DNA of 47,441 nucleotides. It comes from Minwuia thermotolerans (lineage in GTDB: Bacteria > Pseudomonadota > Alphaproteobacteria > Minwuiales > Minwuiaceae). Position numbers and translations under genes: made by a program. The notes beneath the pieces are model-generated. The model was not told the DNA's origin. It made no database searches and saw only the letters and a program-made list of their open reading frames with translations. Where the stretch lies: NCBI GenBank assembly GCA_021604565.1, contig BQJF01000025.1:1-47441 (forward strand). The letters are read 5' to 3'. Each line of letters starts with the position of its first letter. The stretch's first letter is position 1. Below, one piece after another: positions 18,743 to 27,181 of the stretch.

Positions 18743-20097
18743 GCAGGAATGACACCGACGGCGGGCGCACCCGGCAGCGGGGCGCGCAATATTCCGATTT
18801 CCTGCCGGAAGCGCAGGCGATCAGCGAGGCCCGGCATTCGCCGCTCGCCTCCCTGCTGGTCCTGATCATCTGCGGATTCTTCATTGTCATCCTTGCCTGG
18901 GCTGCCATTGCGGAGGTCGATCAGGCCGTTGTCGCGCAGGGGCAGGTGCGGCCCGGTGGACGAGTGAAGCTGGTCAACCATCCCGAAGGCGGTTCCGTGG
19001 CCCAGATCCTGGTGCGGGACGGTGATCTGGTGCGGCAGGGTGATCCGCTGCTGCGCCTCGACAGCGAGATCATCAATGGGGAGGTCCGCCGCTTGCGCGG
19101 CGACCTGCAGACGCTGGAGGCCGAGCTTGCCCGGCTGGAGGCGGAGGCCGGTGATGATGCCGTGATCCGTTTCCCCGACATTGTCGCGGGCGAACGCCCG
19201 GATCTGGTGGCGACGCACACGCGGTTGCTTCAGGCCCGGCGGGACTCCCTGGAATCGCGGCGTGAATCGGCGGAGCGGGAGATCGAGCAGGCACAGTCCG
19301 ATATCAATTCCTTCCGCGTTCGCATCAACACGCTGGGTGCCAGTCGCGACGTGCTGGCCGAACAGGTGCGGTCCCTGCGCACCCTGACCGACAAGGGGCA
19401 CTTCCCGTTCCTGCGGTTCCAGTCCGTGCAGCGTCAGCTTGCGGAGACGGAGGGCCAGTTGCAGGAAACCCGGCAATCCCTGGATTCCGCGCTGTCGGCC
19501 CTGTCCGCCTCCAAGTCCCGACGGCGCGAGATCGATGATGAGTCCCGCAGCCAGGTACTGACACAACTGGCGGAAACCAGGGGAGCGCGGGATCGCACGG
19601 CGCGCAATCTGGAGCAGGCGACCGCGCGGCTGGACCGGACCATCGTGCGCAGCCCCGTCGATGGCTATGTGCAGAATCTGGTGGTGAACAATACCGGTCA
19701 GGCCGTGCGCCCGAACGAGCCGCTGATGTCCGTGGTGCCGCAGTCCGACAATCTGGTGATCGAGGCGCGCGTGGCCAACAGCGACATCTCCAGTGTCGAG
19801 ACCGGTCAGGAAGCGAACATCAAGGTCCGCGCCTTCGATTTCATCAAGTATGGCGCGCTGAACGGCAAGGTCGAACGGGTCGCCCGTGACGCCAACACCG
19901 ATGAACAGAGCGGTGCCATCTTCTATGTCGTCGAGATCCGCACCGACCGGAACTACCTCGGTGACGTGCCGGGTCAGAACCAGGTCCGCCCCGGCATGCA
20001 GGTGGATGCCGAACTGAAGGCCGGCTCGCGATCCGTCCTGTCCTACCTCACCGACCGGGTCATCGGCACGGCGGACGAGGCCTTCAGGGAGCGGTAG
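18739..20097 (+). CDS. HlyD-family periplasmic adaptor of type I secretion
   Basis: This membrane fusion protein of 452 residues bridges the ABC exporter to an outer-membrane channel. One transmembrane helix lies at about residues 37-58 (LLVLIICGFFIVILAWAAIA). A lipoyl half-motif follows (AQGQVRPGGRVKLVNHPEGG), then a long coiled-coil hairpin (about 110-290), then the second lipoyl half (RSPVDGYVQNLVVNNTGQAV) and a beta-barrel domain ending in RPGMQVDAELK. The four-base overlap with the ABC gene means coupled translation. Its 3' end overlaps the convergent WYL regulator by 14 bases. Confidence 0.93.
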   Translation: MSRNDTDGGRTRQRGAQYSDFLPEAQAISEARHSPLASLLVLIICGFFIVILAWAAIAEVDQAVVAQGQVRPGGRVKLVNHPEGGSVAQILVRDGDLVRQGDPLLRLDSEIINGEVRRLRGDLQTLEAELARLEAEAGDDAVIRFPDIVAGERPDLVATHTRLLQARRDSLESRRESAEREIEQAQSDINSFRVRINTLGASRDVLAEQVRSLRTLTDKGHFPFLRFQSVQRQLAETEGQLQETRQSLDSALSALSASKSRRREIDDESRSQVLTQLAETRGARDRTARNLEQATARLDRTIVRSPVDGYVQNLVVNNTGQAVRPNEPLMSVVPQSDNLVIEARVANSDISSVETGQEANIKVRAFDFIKYGALNGKVERVARDANTDEQSGAIFYVVEIRTDRNYLGDVPGQNQVRPGMQVDAELKAGSRSVLSYLTDRVIGTADEAFRER

Positions 20098-20818
20098 TCA
20101 GACCACCGCCACTGGTGCCCACCGGCTGGTACATGCGCGCGTCCAGTTCCGACCGGTCCTGCTGGCGCCAGAGGCTGCGCAGCGCCATGCCCTGGCAACT
20201 GAAGGTATCCTCCAGCATCTTCGCATCCCACATCCGGTCGGTACGGAAATGGCGGAAGGCGCCGCGCATCTCGCACCATGCGGCCAGCACCACGCAGTCC
20301 ACGTGATAGGTCAGGGCCAGCGGCAGCACGGTGCGGGTGGTTCGGGTGCCCTCCGCATCGGCGTAGAGCAGGCGCAGTTTCCGCTCGCTGCGCACCGCCT
20401 CCCGCAGCACTGCCTTTGAGACACAGCCCTTTCCCGGGTCATCCAGCGGTGCGCCCCAGGTCGAGACCTGCAGCCAGTCCAGCGGCGAATGCAGGGCATC
20501 GATCTTGGCGCAGATCCGGTCGGCGGCGCGTTGCAGGGCCCGGTCGCCGGTGCGCGACAGCATGGCGAGGCCGACGCGCAGGGCCTCCACCTCCTCCTGA
20601 TCGAAGTTCAGCGGCGGCAGGTCATAGCCGCGCCGCATCATGTAACCGATGCCCGGCTCCCCCTCTATCGGCGTGCCCATCGCTTGCAGGGCGGCAATGT
20701 CGCGGTAGATCGTGCGCACCGAAACCTCCAGCCGCTCCGACAGTGTTGCGGCGGTCAGCGGGCGTGTGGTGGCCCGCAGGATCTGGATCACCTCGAACAT
20801 GCGATTGGATCGTTTCAT
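20084..20818 (-). CDS. YafY-type transcriptional regulator (HTH and WYL domains)
   Basis: This is a DNA-binding regulator of 244 residues. The N-terminal helix-turn-helix covers about residues 4-50 (TAATLSERLEVSVRTIYRDI). The WYL domain follows, with RKLRLLYADAEG and LPLALTYHVDCVVLAAWCEM; the Trp is in the usual strand. GGAGAG sits 6 bases before the ATG at 20818, whereas an ATG at 20833 has no ribosome binding site. The gene diverges from a small ORF across a 102-base gap holding three TGACAG-type half-sites, probable operator sites. The ligand is not known for this subgroup. Confidence 0.88.
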   Translation of the reverse strand: MKRSNRMFEVIQILRATTRPLTAATLSERLEVSVRTIYRDIAALQAMGTPIEGEPGIGYMMRRGYDLPPLNFDQEEVEALRVGLAMLSRTGDRALQRAADRICAKIDALHSPLDWLQVSTWGAPLDDPGKGCVSKAVLREAVRSERKLRLLYADAEGTRTTRTVLPLALTYHVDCVVLAAWCEMRGAFRHFRTDRMWDAKMLEDTFSCQGMALRSLWRQQDRSELDARMYQPVGTSGGGLTTAP

Positions 20819-20837
20819 CTCGCTCTCCGGCATCGAA

Positions 20838-20882
20838 CTGCTGACAGCATAACCACCACCCCTGACAAGGGTCTGTCAGCAG
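20838..20882. promoter_or_regulatory. Probable operator: three TGACAG half-sites
   Basis: A perfect 10-base inverted repeat, CTGCTGACAG (20838-20847) and CTGTCAGCAG (20873-20882), lies in the gap between the WYL regulator and the small ORF. A third half-site CTGACA at 20862-20867 is exactly 21 bases (two helical turns) after the first. It also forms a tighter palindrome with TGTCAG (20874-20879). Position suggests that the regulator binds here and controls itself and the divergent ORF. Binding is inferred. Confidence 0.6.
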
Positions 20883-20920
20883 CGATCACTAGCTTCAGGT
20901 CAGGCGAAGGAGGCCTGATC

Positions 20921-21085
20921 ATGAGCTACTATGACCACGCGACACTGATGGCACTGGGGCTGGACCGCTGGCGCCCGGCCTCTGCACCGTCCCGGATGCT
21001 CAGTCGGTGCCGGTTTCGCTGGCGACCGGCGCGGCGGAGGTCACCGTGCCCTGTTCCCGCATCTGCACGATCTCCGCGTCGCTGA
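20921..21085 (+). CDS. Small ORF with ideal ribosome binding site, divergent from WYL regulator
   Basis: This 54-residue reading frame begins MSYYDHATLMALGLDRWRPA. AAGGAGG lies 7 bases before the ATG, one of the strongest ribosome binding sites in the window, so translation is likely. The first 20 residues look like ordinary protein. From about residue 27 the frame runs antisense over the end of the CaiB-type gene and becomes Arg-, Pro- and Ser-rich. That may mean a genuine short protein, or a truncated gene that reads through foreign sequence. I do not recognise the family. It lies downstream of the operator-like sites and is a likely target of the WYL regulator. Confidence 0.5.
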   Translation: MSYYDHATLMALGLDRWRPASAPSRMLSRCRFRWRPARRRSPCPVPASARSPRR

Positions 21086-22217
21086 AACCGGCCTCGCGCA
21101 GTATCTCGTCCGTGTGCTCGCCCAGTTGCGGAGCACCGAAGCGGTGCTCGGGCACCGTCTCGCTGAACCGGGCGGCATTGCGGGCCTGCCGCAGCCTGCC
21201 TGCCACCGGGTGGTCGTTCTCCGTCACGATGCCGCTGGCCTGGACCTGCGGGTGGTGGATCATGTCCTTGCGGTGCAGCACGGGCGCGCAGGGCACGCCT
21301 GCGGGCTCCAGCACGGCCATCCACTCATCCGTCGTGCGTTCCACCAGCACCGACTGGATCAGTTCCAGCCGGTCGTTGATGTTCAGGTCGCGCAGCTCGG
21401 TCGTGGCGAAGCGCGGGTCGTCCAGCCACTCCGGGTGGCCCGTGACTTCCGCCAGCGCCTTCCACTGCGGATTGGTCATGACCGCGACACTCATGTGCCC
21501 GTCCTTCGTCTCGTAGATCAGGTCGATGAAGCTGGCGGCGCGCTGCTGGCTGACGTCGTGGCCGACATAGGTCTGCCCGCCCATGTCCGATGACCAGAGG
21601 AACGCGACCACGGCGTCCAGCATCGACAGGCGCACATGCTGGCCCTCGCCGGTACGCTCCCGCGCCAGCAGGGCGGCGGTGATGGCCTGGGACGCGGTGA
21701 TGGCGGTCAGCTTGTCGGGCAGGATGGTGCGCAGCAGGCGCGGGCGCTGTTCGTCGGAGCCGCCCTGCACCGAGGCGAGACCGGAGAGCGCCTGCACGAT
21801 GGGGTCATAGACCGGCTTGCCCGCGAACGGTCCCTTCTCGCCGAAACCGCTGAGCGAGACATAGACGATGTCAGGGCGGACGTCGCGGATCGCTTCCTCC
21901 CCCAGTCCCAGACGCTCCATGACGCCGGGGCGGAAGTTCTGCACGAAGACGTCGCAGTCCCGCGCCAGACGCTTGATCAGGTCCACGCCGCCCGGTGCCT
22001 TGAGGTCCACGGCAATGGAGCGCTTGTTGCGATTGTTGTTCAGGAAACTGGCGGACATGCCCTTCATGCGGTTGCCCGCCGCCCGCGTGAAGTCCCCGCC
22101 TGTCGGCTCCACCTTGATCACGTCGGCACCCTGATCCGCCAGGATCATGGTGCCGAACGGCCCGGAGATCACCGCACTCAGATCAAGAATGCGAAATCCG
22201 TTCAGTGGTCCGGCCAT
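21000..22217 (-). CDS. CaiB/BaiF-family CoA transferase
   Basis: This class III CoA transferase of 405 residues moves CoA between carboxylic acids through an aspartyl-CoA intermediate. The N-terminal LDLSAVISGPFGTMILADQG and VEPTGGD blocks are typical. Asp168 in LPDKLTAITAS aligns with the catalytic aspartate of formyl-CoA transferase, and ERTGEGQHVRLSMLDAVVAF follows. The substrate is not evident. GGGGAGAG precedes the ATG. Its 3' end overlaps the small ORF on the other strand by 86 bases. It stands alone downstream of secA with a 78-base gap. Confidence 0.9.
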   Translation of the reverse strand: MAGPLNGFRILDLSAVISGPFGTMILADQGADVIKVEPTGGDFTRAAGNRMKGMSASFLNNNRNKRSIAVDLKAPGGVDLIKRLARDCDVFVQNFRPGVMERLGLGEEAIRDVRPDIVYVSLSGFGEKGPFAGKPVYDPIVQALSGLASVQGGSDEQRPRLLRTILPDKLTAITASQAITAALLARERTGEGQHVRLSMLDAVVAFLWSSDMGGQTYVGHDVSQQRAASFIDLIYETKDGHMSVAVMTNPQWKALAEVTGHPEWLDDPRFATTELRDLNINDRLELIQSVLVERTTDEWMAVLEPAGVPCAPVLHRKDMIHHPQVQASGIVTENDHPVAGRLRQARNAARFSETVPEHRFGAPQLGEHTDEILREAGFSDAEIVQMREQGTVTSAAPVASETGTD

Positions 22218-22295
22218 GACAATGCTCTCCCCGCGTTGGACGTTCCCGCTAACCTAGAACGTCCACCGGGAAAATGAAGGCCGGAGGCGTGGCTG

Positions 22296-25031
22296 TCAGT
22301 TCGCGACCCCGTGGCAGTGCTTGTACTTCTTGCCGGAGCCGCAGGGGCAGGGGGAGTTGCGGCCGACGCGGCCCCAGGTGGACGGGTCGTCCTTGTCGAG
22401 GCCGTTGGCGCGGCGGTTGGCGACCGGTTGCGGTCCGGCAGGCGCAGCGGGGGCTGCAGGCTCCGCGCCACTCAGGGCAGACGCATCCTCGTGCACTTCC
22501 TGCAGGGCATCGGGGTCGGGGCCGCTGGGCGGGGCGATGGCGGCTTCCGGGTCCTGCATGCGCAGTTCCAGGTTTGCCAGCGCGCCGGTCACGGTCTCCC
22601 GCATCCGGTTCAGCATCGCCTCGAACATCTCGAAGGCTTCCGACTTGTACTCGTTCAGCGGGTCCCGCTGGGCGTAGGCGCGCAGACCGATGCCCTGGCG
22701 CAGGAAATCGAGCTGCTGCAGGTGTTCCTTCCACGTCTGGTCGAGGATCTGGAGTACCAGGCTCTTCTCCACCATCCGCATCACGTCGGGGGTATAGCGC
22801 GCGGCCTTCTCAGCCATGTGGCGGTCCAGGGCGTCGTTCAGGCGATCACGAATGCCTTCGTCGGCGATGCCTTCCTCCGCCGCCCATTCCCGGATCGGCA
22901 GGTCGAGCGCCATGACGCGTTTCACCTCTTCCTCCATCCCTTCCGAGTCCCACTGCTCGGGGTAGGCGTTGGCCGGAATGTGTCGGCTGACGATGACGTC
23001 CACGGTCTCGCGGCGCATATCGACCACGGTCTCCGACACGTCGTCGGTTTCCATCAGTTCGATGCGCTGTTCGTAGATCACCTTGCGCTGGTCGTTCATC
23101 ACGTCGTCGAAGCGCAGCAGGTTCTTGCGGATGTCGTAATTGCGGGCCTCGACCTTCTGCTGCGCCTTCTCCAGCGCCTTGTTGATCCAGGGGTGGACGA
23201 TGGCCTCCCCCTCCTTCAGGCCCAGACGGCGCAGCATGCTGTCCATGCGCTCCGACCCGAAGATGCGCATCAGGTCATCGTCGAGGCTGAGGTAGAACCG
23301 CGAGGTGCCGGGATCGCCCTGACGGCCCGAGCGGCCACGCAGCTGGTTGTCGATACGGCGGCTCTCGTGGCGTTCGGTGCCGAGCACGAACAGCCCACCC
23401 GCCGCCTTCACCTTGGCGCGTTCCTCGGCAACCTCGTCGCGGATTCGCTTCGCCAGTTCCTCGCGCTTCGATTCGTCGCGCAGGTCGGCCAGTTCCTGCT
23501 CCAGCCGCATGTCCAGGTTGCCGCCAAGCTGAATGTCGGTGCCGCGACCGGCCATGTTGGTGGCGATGGTGACTCCGCCCAGACGCCCGGCCTGGGAGAT
23601 GATCTGCGCTTCCTGTTCGTGATAGCGCGCGTTCAGCACGTTGTGCTTGATGTTGCGCTTCTTCAGCGCCTCCGACAGCAGTTCGGACTTGTCGATGGAG
23701 ACGGTGCCGACCAGTACCGGCTGGCCACGCTTCTGGCAGTCCTCCAGCGTATCGACGATGGCTGCGGTCTTCTCTTCGGCCGTGCGATAGACCTCATCGT
23801 CCTGATCGTCACGCTGGATCATCACGTTGGTCGGAATCTCGATGACATCCAGCTTGTAGATCTGCTGGAATTCCTCGGCCTCCGTCGCCGCCGTTCCGGT
23901 CATGCCCGACAGGGTCGGGTACATGCGGAAGTAGTTCTGGAAGGTGATGGAGGCGAGCGTCTGGTTCTCCGGCTGGATGGTGACGCCTTCCTTGGCCTCC
24001 AGCGCCTGGTGCAGCCCTTCCGAATAGCGCCGCCCCTCCATCATGCGACCGGTGAACTCATCGATGATGATCACCTTGTCATTGCGCACGATGTAATCTG
24101 TGTCGCGCTGGAACACCTTGTGCGCCCGCACCGCCTGATTGATGTGGTGGACGATGGAGATGTTCTCCATGTCGTAGAGGCTGGGGGCGTGCAGCATTTC
24201 CAGCTCGGCCAGCCGGGCCTCCATATGCTCCTGGCCTTCTTCGGTCAGGGAGGCGCTGCGGGTTTTCTCATCGACCTCGATATGCTCGTCTGAGAGTTCC
24301 GCGATCAGCGGATTGACGGTCATGTAGAGGTCGGAGGAATCCTCGGCGGGGCCGGAGATGATCAGCGGCGTCCGCGCCTCGTCGACCAGGATGGAATCGA
24401 CCTCGTCGACGATGGCGAAGTTGAACGGGCGATGTACCATCTCGCCACGCGTGAACTTCATGTTGTCGCGCAGATAGTCGAAGCCGAGCTCGTTGTTGGT
24501 GGCATAGGTGACGTCGCACAGATAGGCGGCGCGGCGTTCCAGGTCGGACATGCCATGCACGATGCAGCCGACGGTCAGCCCCAGGAACTGGTAGATCTCC
24601 GCCATCCAGGCACTGTCGCGCTGGGCCAGGTAGTCGTTGACGGTGACGACATGCACGCCCTTGTCCGACAGGGCGTTCAGCACGACGGGCAGCGTCGCCA
24701 CCAGCGTCTTGCCCTCGCCGGTCTTCATCTCGGCGATATTGCCTTCGTGCAGCACCATGCCGCCGACCATCTGTACGTCGTAGTGGCGCTGACCCAGGGT
24801 GCGTTTCGCGGCCTCGCGCACGATGGCGAAGGTCTCGTCCAGGCACGCGTCCAGCGGCTTGCCGGCCGCGACCTCGGCCTTCAGTTCCTTGATCCGGGCG
24901 CGCATCTCATCGTCGCTGAGCGCGGCAATCTGCGGCTCCAGCGCGTTGATGGGCTCCACCCGTTTCAGGTAGGTCCTTACCAGACGGTCGTTCGGGGTTC
25001 CGAATATCTTTCGGGCCAGGGCGCCGATCAT
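22296..25031 (-). CDS. secA: Preprotein translocase ATPase SecA
   Basis: This is the motor ATPase of the Sec pathway, 911 residues. MKTGEGKT (102-109) is Walker A and [11 protein letters not shown] holds Walker B. The preprotein-binding domain, helicase-like second nucleotide-binding domain ([24 protein letters not shown]) and helical scaffold follow in order. The C-terminal zinc-binding SecB/lipid contact is complete ([14 protein letters not shown]; Cys895, Cys897, Cys906, His907). The ATG at 25031 starts [11 protein letters not shown], the normal SecA start, with AGGA 9 bases upstream. A reading frame extending to 25304 was rejected as non-coding leader. It is divergent from a parvulin gene. 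Confidence 0.98.
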   Translation of the reverse strand: MIGALARKIFGTPNDRLVRTYLKRVEPINALEPQIAALSDDEMRARIKELKAEVAAGKPLDACLDETFAIVREAAKRTLGQRHYDVQMVGGMVLHEGNIAEMKTGEGKTLVATLPVVLNALSDKGVHVVTVNDYLAQRDSAWMAEIYQFLGLTVGCIVHGMSDLERRAAYLCDVTYATNNELGFDYLRDNMKFTRGEMVHRPFNFAIVDEVDSILVDEARTPLIISGPAEDSSDLYMTVNPLIAELSDEHIEVDEKTRSASLTEEGQEHMEARLAELEMLHAPSLYDMENISIVHHINQAVRAHKVFQRDTDYIVRNDKVIIIDEFTGRMMEGRRYSEGLHQALEAKEGVTIQPENQTLASITFQNYFRMYPTLSGMTGTAATEAEEFQQIYKLDVIEIPTNVMIQRDDQDDEVYRTAEEKTAAIVDTLEDCQKRGQPVLVGTVSIDKSELLSEALKKRNIKHNVLNARYHEQEAQIISQAGRLGGVTIATNMAGRGTDIQLGGNLDMRLEQELADLRDESKREELAKRIRDEVAEERAKVKAAGGLFVLGTERHESRRIDNQLRGRSGRQGDPGTSRFYLSLDDDLMRIFGSERMDSMLRRLGLKEGEAIVHPWINKALEKAQQKVEARNYDIRKNLLRFDDVMNDQRKVIYEQRIELMETDDVSETVVDMRRETVDVIVSRHIPANAYPEQWDSEGMEEEVKRVMALDLPIREWAAEEGIADEGIRDRLNDALDRHMAEKAARYTPDVMRMVEKSLVLQILDQTWKEHLQQLDFLRQGIGLRAYAQRDPLNEYKSEAFEMFEAMLNRMRETVTGALANLELRMQDPEAAIAPPSGPDPDALQEVHEDASALSGAEPAAPAAPAGPQPVANRRANGLDKDDPSTWGRVGRNSPCPCGSGKKYKHCHGVAN

Positions 25032-25306
25032 GCGCTGGATCCTCATGCGAGAGAGTGTCCGCGCGACCTCGCGCATCTGTCGCGACAGCGCGTGCGGCGG
25101 ACCAGGAATTACCCGGCTGACATAGGCGGGGCGCGGGGCACTGTCAACGCGGCGCAGGTGCGCTGTCCTGCACGGCGCCCCGACAGTGCACCGGATCGTG
25201 ATCCAATCGCCTTGTGACAGCGGGCCTGCATCTTTATGTGAGAGGGCTGAAACCCGCTCCAACGGACGGCGACACGCCGCACGGATCATCGAGAAGGAAC
25301 GCATTC
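25032..25306. promoter_or_regulatory. Divergent intergenic region between secA and the parvulin gene
   Basis: This 275-base gap should carry promoters for both genes. Visible elements are CACTGTC (25139-25145) paired with GACAGTG (25182-25188), and a small palindrome GGATC-GT-GATCC at 25193-25204. I see no small gene. No strong sigma-70 promoter could be chosen by eye. Confidence 0.35.
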
Positions 25307-26215
25307 ATGCTGATCAACCACCGTCATGGTCTGGCCCTTGTGCTTGGCCTGGCGCTCACCGCGCCTGCCGCCCTTGCCCAGAACACGACCGCGCCGACGC
25401 CTGCGGCGGAACCGACCGAGGCCGAGAAGGTTGAACAGAATCCTGTCGTGGCCCGTGTGAATGGTGAGGAGATCCGGCTGGAGGCCGTGATGTCGATGAT
25501 CCAGGACCTGCCGCCGCAGTACCAGCAGGTGCCGATCTCGACGCTCTATCCGATGCTGGTGAAACGCGCCGTCAACCACTCCCTGCTGCTGGATGCAGCG
25601 GAGGCTGCCGGCCTGCGGGAGAACGAGGAACTGGCGGCCGAGGTCGAGGAGTTTCGCCAGAACAAGATGCGCGAGTACCTGCTGCTCGGTCAGTTGGAGA
25701 AGGACGTGACGGAGGAGTCACTGCGCGCCGCCTACGCCCGCTTCCTGGTCGACAATCCGGCGGACCAGGAAATCCGCGCCCGCCACATCCTGCTGAAGAC
25801 CGAGGATGAGGCAAAGGCCGTGATCGCCGAACTGCAGGGCGGTGCCGACTTTGCCGAACTCGCCAAGGCGAAGTCACAGGGACCGTCCGCACCGACCGGT
25901 GGCGACCTTGGCTTCTTCACGGCGGACAAGATGGTGAAGCCGTTCTCCGATGCCGCATACTTGATGGCGGAGCAGGAGATCAGTGCCGAGCCCGTGCAGA
26001 CCCGCTTCGGCTGGCACGTGATCAAGGTCGAGGAACGCCGCGACCAGCCGCGCCCGACATTCGAGGAAAAGCGTCAGGAACTGGAGCAGGAAATGACCGG
26101 TGAGATGATCGGCAACATCATCGCCGACCTGCGCAAGGACGCGAATATCGAGGAATTGAACCTCGACGGCTCCCCCCTGACCGAACCCGGCCAGGCCGCC
26201 GCGCCGAAGGAATAG
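25307..26215 (+). CDS. Periplasmic peptidylprolyl isomerase (parvulin family)
   Basis: This exported folding factor of 302 residues isomerises peptidyl-prolyl bonds. The signal peptide MLINHRHGLALVLGLALTAP ends at ALAQ. A helical SurA/PrsA-like N-terminal region runs to about residue 155. The parvulin domain follows, with RARHILLKTEDEAKAV, ADFAELAKAKSQGPSAPTGG, DLGFF and QTRFGWHVIKVEE. AAGGA lies 9 bases before the ATG at 25307; an open frame upstream was rejected because it would hide the signal peptide. Divergence from secA makes sense: substrates that SecA exports are folded by this class of protein. Confidence 0.92.
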   Translation: MLINHRHGLALVLGLALTAPAALAQNTTAPTPAAEPTEAEKVEQNPVVARVNGEEIRLEAVMSMIQDLPPQYQQVPISTLYPMLVKRAVNHSLLLDAAEAAGLRENEELAAEVEEFRQNKMREYLLLGQLEKDVTEESLRAAYARFLVDNPADQEIRARHILLKTEDEAKAVIAELQGGADFAELAKAKSQGPSAPTGGDLGFFTADKMVKPFSDAAYLMAEQEISAEPVQTRFGWHVIKVEERRDQPRPTFEEKRQELEQEMTGEMIGNIIADLRKDANIEELNLDGSPLTEPGQAAAPKE

Positions 26216-26224
26216 TCCTGATCG

Positions 26225-26274
26225 CAGCCCCGGACCTGTCGCCGCGCTACACCGTCGGTGCCGGGCCGGGGCTG
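26225..26274. terminator. Possible hairpin between convergent genes
   Basis: CAGCCCCGG at 26225-26233 and CCGGGGCTG at 26266-26274 form a perfect 9-base inverted repeat with a 32-base loop. It lies between the convergent ends of the parvulin gene and the phosphatase gene, the second arm being inside the phosphatase coding end. There is no T-run, so intrinsic termination is doubtful. Confidence 0.3.
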
Positions 26275-26693
26275 AAGCGTTTCAGGATGCGGTCGCGGAG
26301 CTGGTCGCGAACCTGACGCCAGGATTCGAGGCGGCGTTCGCGGCTGCCCTCCGTCAGGGACGGGTCCATGGTGGGCCAGTATTCCACGTCGCAGGCCATG
26401 GTGCGGGTCAGTTCGATGGCCTTGTGCTGGGCTTCCGGCGAGAGCGTGATGATGACGTCGAAGGAGGAGTCCTCCAGATCATCGAAGCTCTTGGAATTGT
26501 GGCGGCTGACGTCGATCCCGAGTTCGTCCATGACGGTGATCGAGAAACCGTCCACGTCGCGGGACCGGACCCCGCAGGAATCCACATAGACCGCGTGACC
26601 GAGCAGCTGTTTCATCAGCCCCTCCGCCATCGGGGACCGGACGCTGTTCTCGGTGCAGCAGAACAGGACGGCACCGGGAAGGTCATGCGGCAT
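26247..26693 (-). CDS. Low-molecular-weight protein phosphatase / ArsC-like protein
   Basis: This small cytoplasmic protein of 148 residues has the low-molecular-weight tyrosine phosphatase fold. The P-loop CTENSVRS (Cys13 to Arg19, CX5R) and the acid DPS (Asp110) are in place, so it should be catalytically competent. Arsenate reductases of the same fold cannot be separated by sequence here, though no ars genes are nearby. It follows the UPF0262 gene by four bases. That pairing, with murA, DUF2948 and hisD upstream, is a common alphaproteobacterial order in which infA and maf usually come next; here a convergent gene does. Confidence 0.88.
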   Translation of the reverse strand: MPHDLPGAVLFCCTENSVRSPMAEGLMKQLLGHAVYVDSCGVRSRDVDGFSITVMDELGIDVSRHNSKSFDDLEDSSFDVIITLSPEAQHKAIELTRTMACDVEYWPTMDPSLTEGSRERRLESWRQVRDQLRDRILKRFSPGPAPTV

Positions 26694-26697
26694 GTGC

Positions 26698-27177
26698 TCA
26701 GGCCCTGATGTGCAGTACGCAGATCAGCGTGAAGAGCCGCCGTGCCGTGTCGAAGTCCATGTCGATCTTGCCATCCAGCCGATCCTGCAGGACTTCGGAG
26801 CCTTCGTTGTGGATGCCGCGCCGACCCATGTCGATGGCCTCGATCTGCGACGGGGTCGAGGTCTTGATGGCGCTGAAATAGCTCTCGCAGACCTTGAAGT
26901 AGTCCCGCACGATCCGCCGGAATGGCGACAGGGCCAGCACGATGCGGCCCTGCGGCGTGTGATCCTGCCCGCGAATGTCGATGACCAGGCGGTTGTCCTC
27001 GATCAGCAGGTGCACCGCGAAGGGGCCGCTGAACTCCGCCCCCAGCGGCTTGAAGTTGTTGGCTTCGATCAGGTCGAAGATCGCCACGCGACGTTCATGA
27101 TCCACGTCTGGACCCCAGCTCTTGATGGAGCCGTCATCCAGCGTGATTTCGACAATCCTGTCCACGTGGTCCGCCAT
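26698..27177 (-). CDS. UPF0262 family protein
   Basis: This 159-residue cytoplasmic protein of unknown function is characteristic of alphaproteobacteria. Recognisable blocks are HERRVAIFDLIEANNFKP, PFAVHLLIEDNRLVIDI, LSPFRRIVRDYFKVCESYF and the closing DFDTARRLFTLICVLHIRA. Its stable position between hisD and a low-molecular-weight phosphatase is itself supporting evidence. The gene begins four bases after the hisD stop. No catalytic motif is apparent. Confidence 0.92.
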   Translation of the reverse strand: MADHVDRIVEITLDDGSIKSWGPDVDHERRVAIFDLIEANNFKPLGAEFSGPFAVHLLIEDNRLVIDIRGQDHTPQGRIVLALSPFRRIVRDYFKVCESYFSAIKTSTPSQIEAIDMGRRGIHNEGSEVLQDRLDGKIDMDFDTARRLFTLICVLHIRA

Positions 27178-27181
27178 GCCG

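Noticed and set aside
22311..24293. A 660-codon open frame antisense to secA.
   Set aside because: SecA motifs are complete on the other strand; the frame is open only because of third-position GC bias.
25032..25304. A 91-residue N-terminal extension of SecA.
   Set aside because: SecA begins with [11 protein letters not shown] at 25031, with a suitable ribosome binding site. The extension is Arg/Pro/Ser-rich and unlike any SecA.
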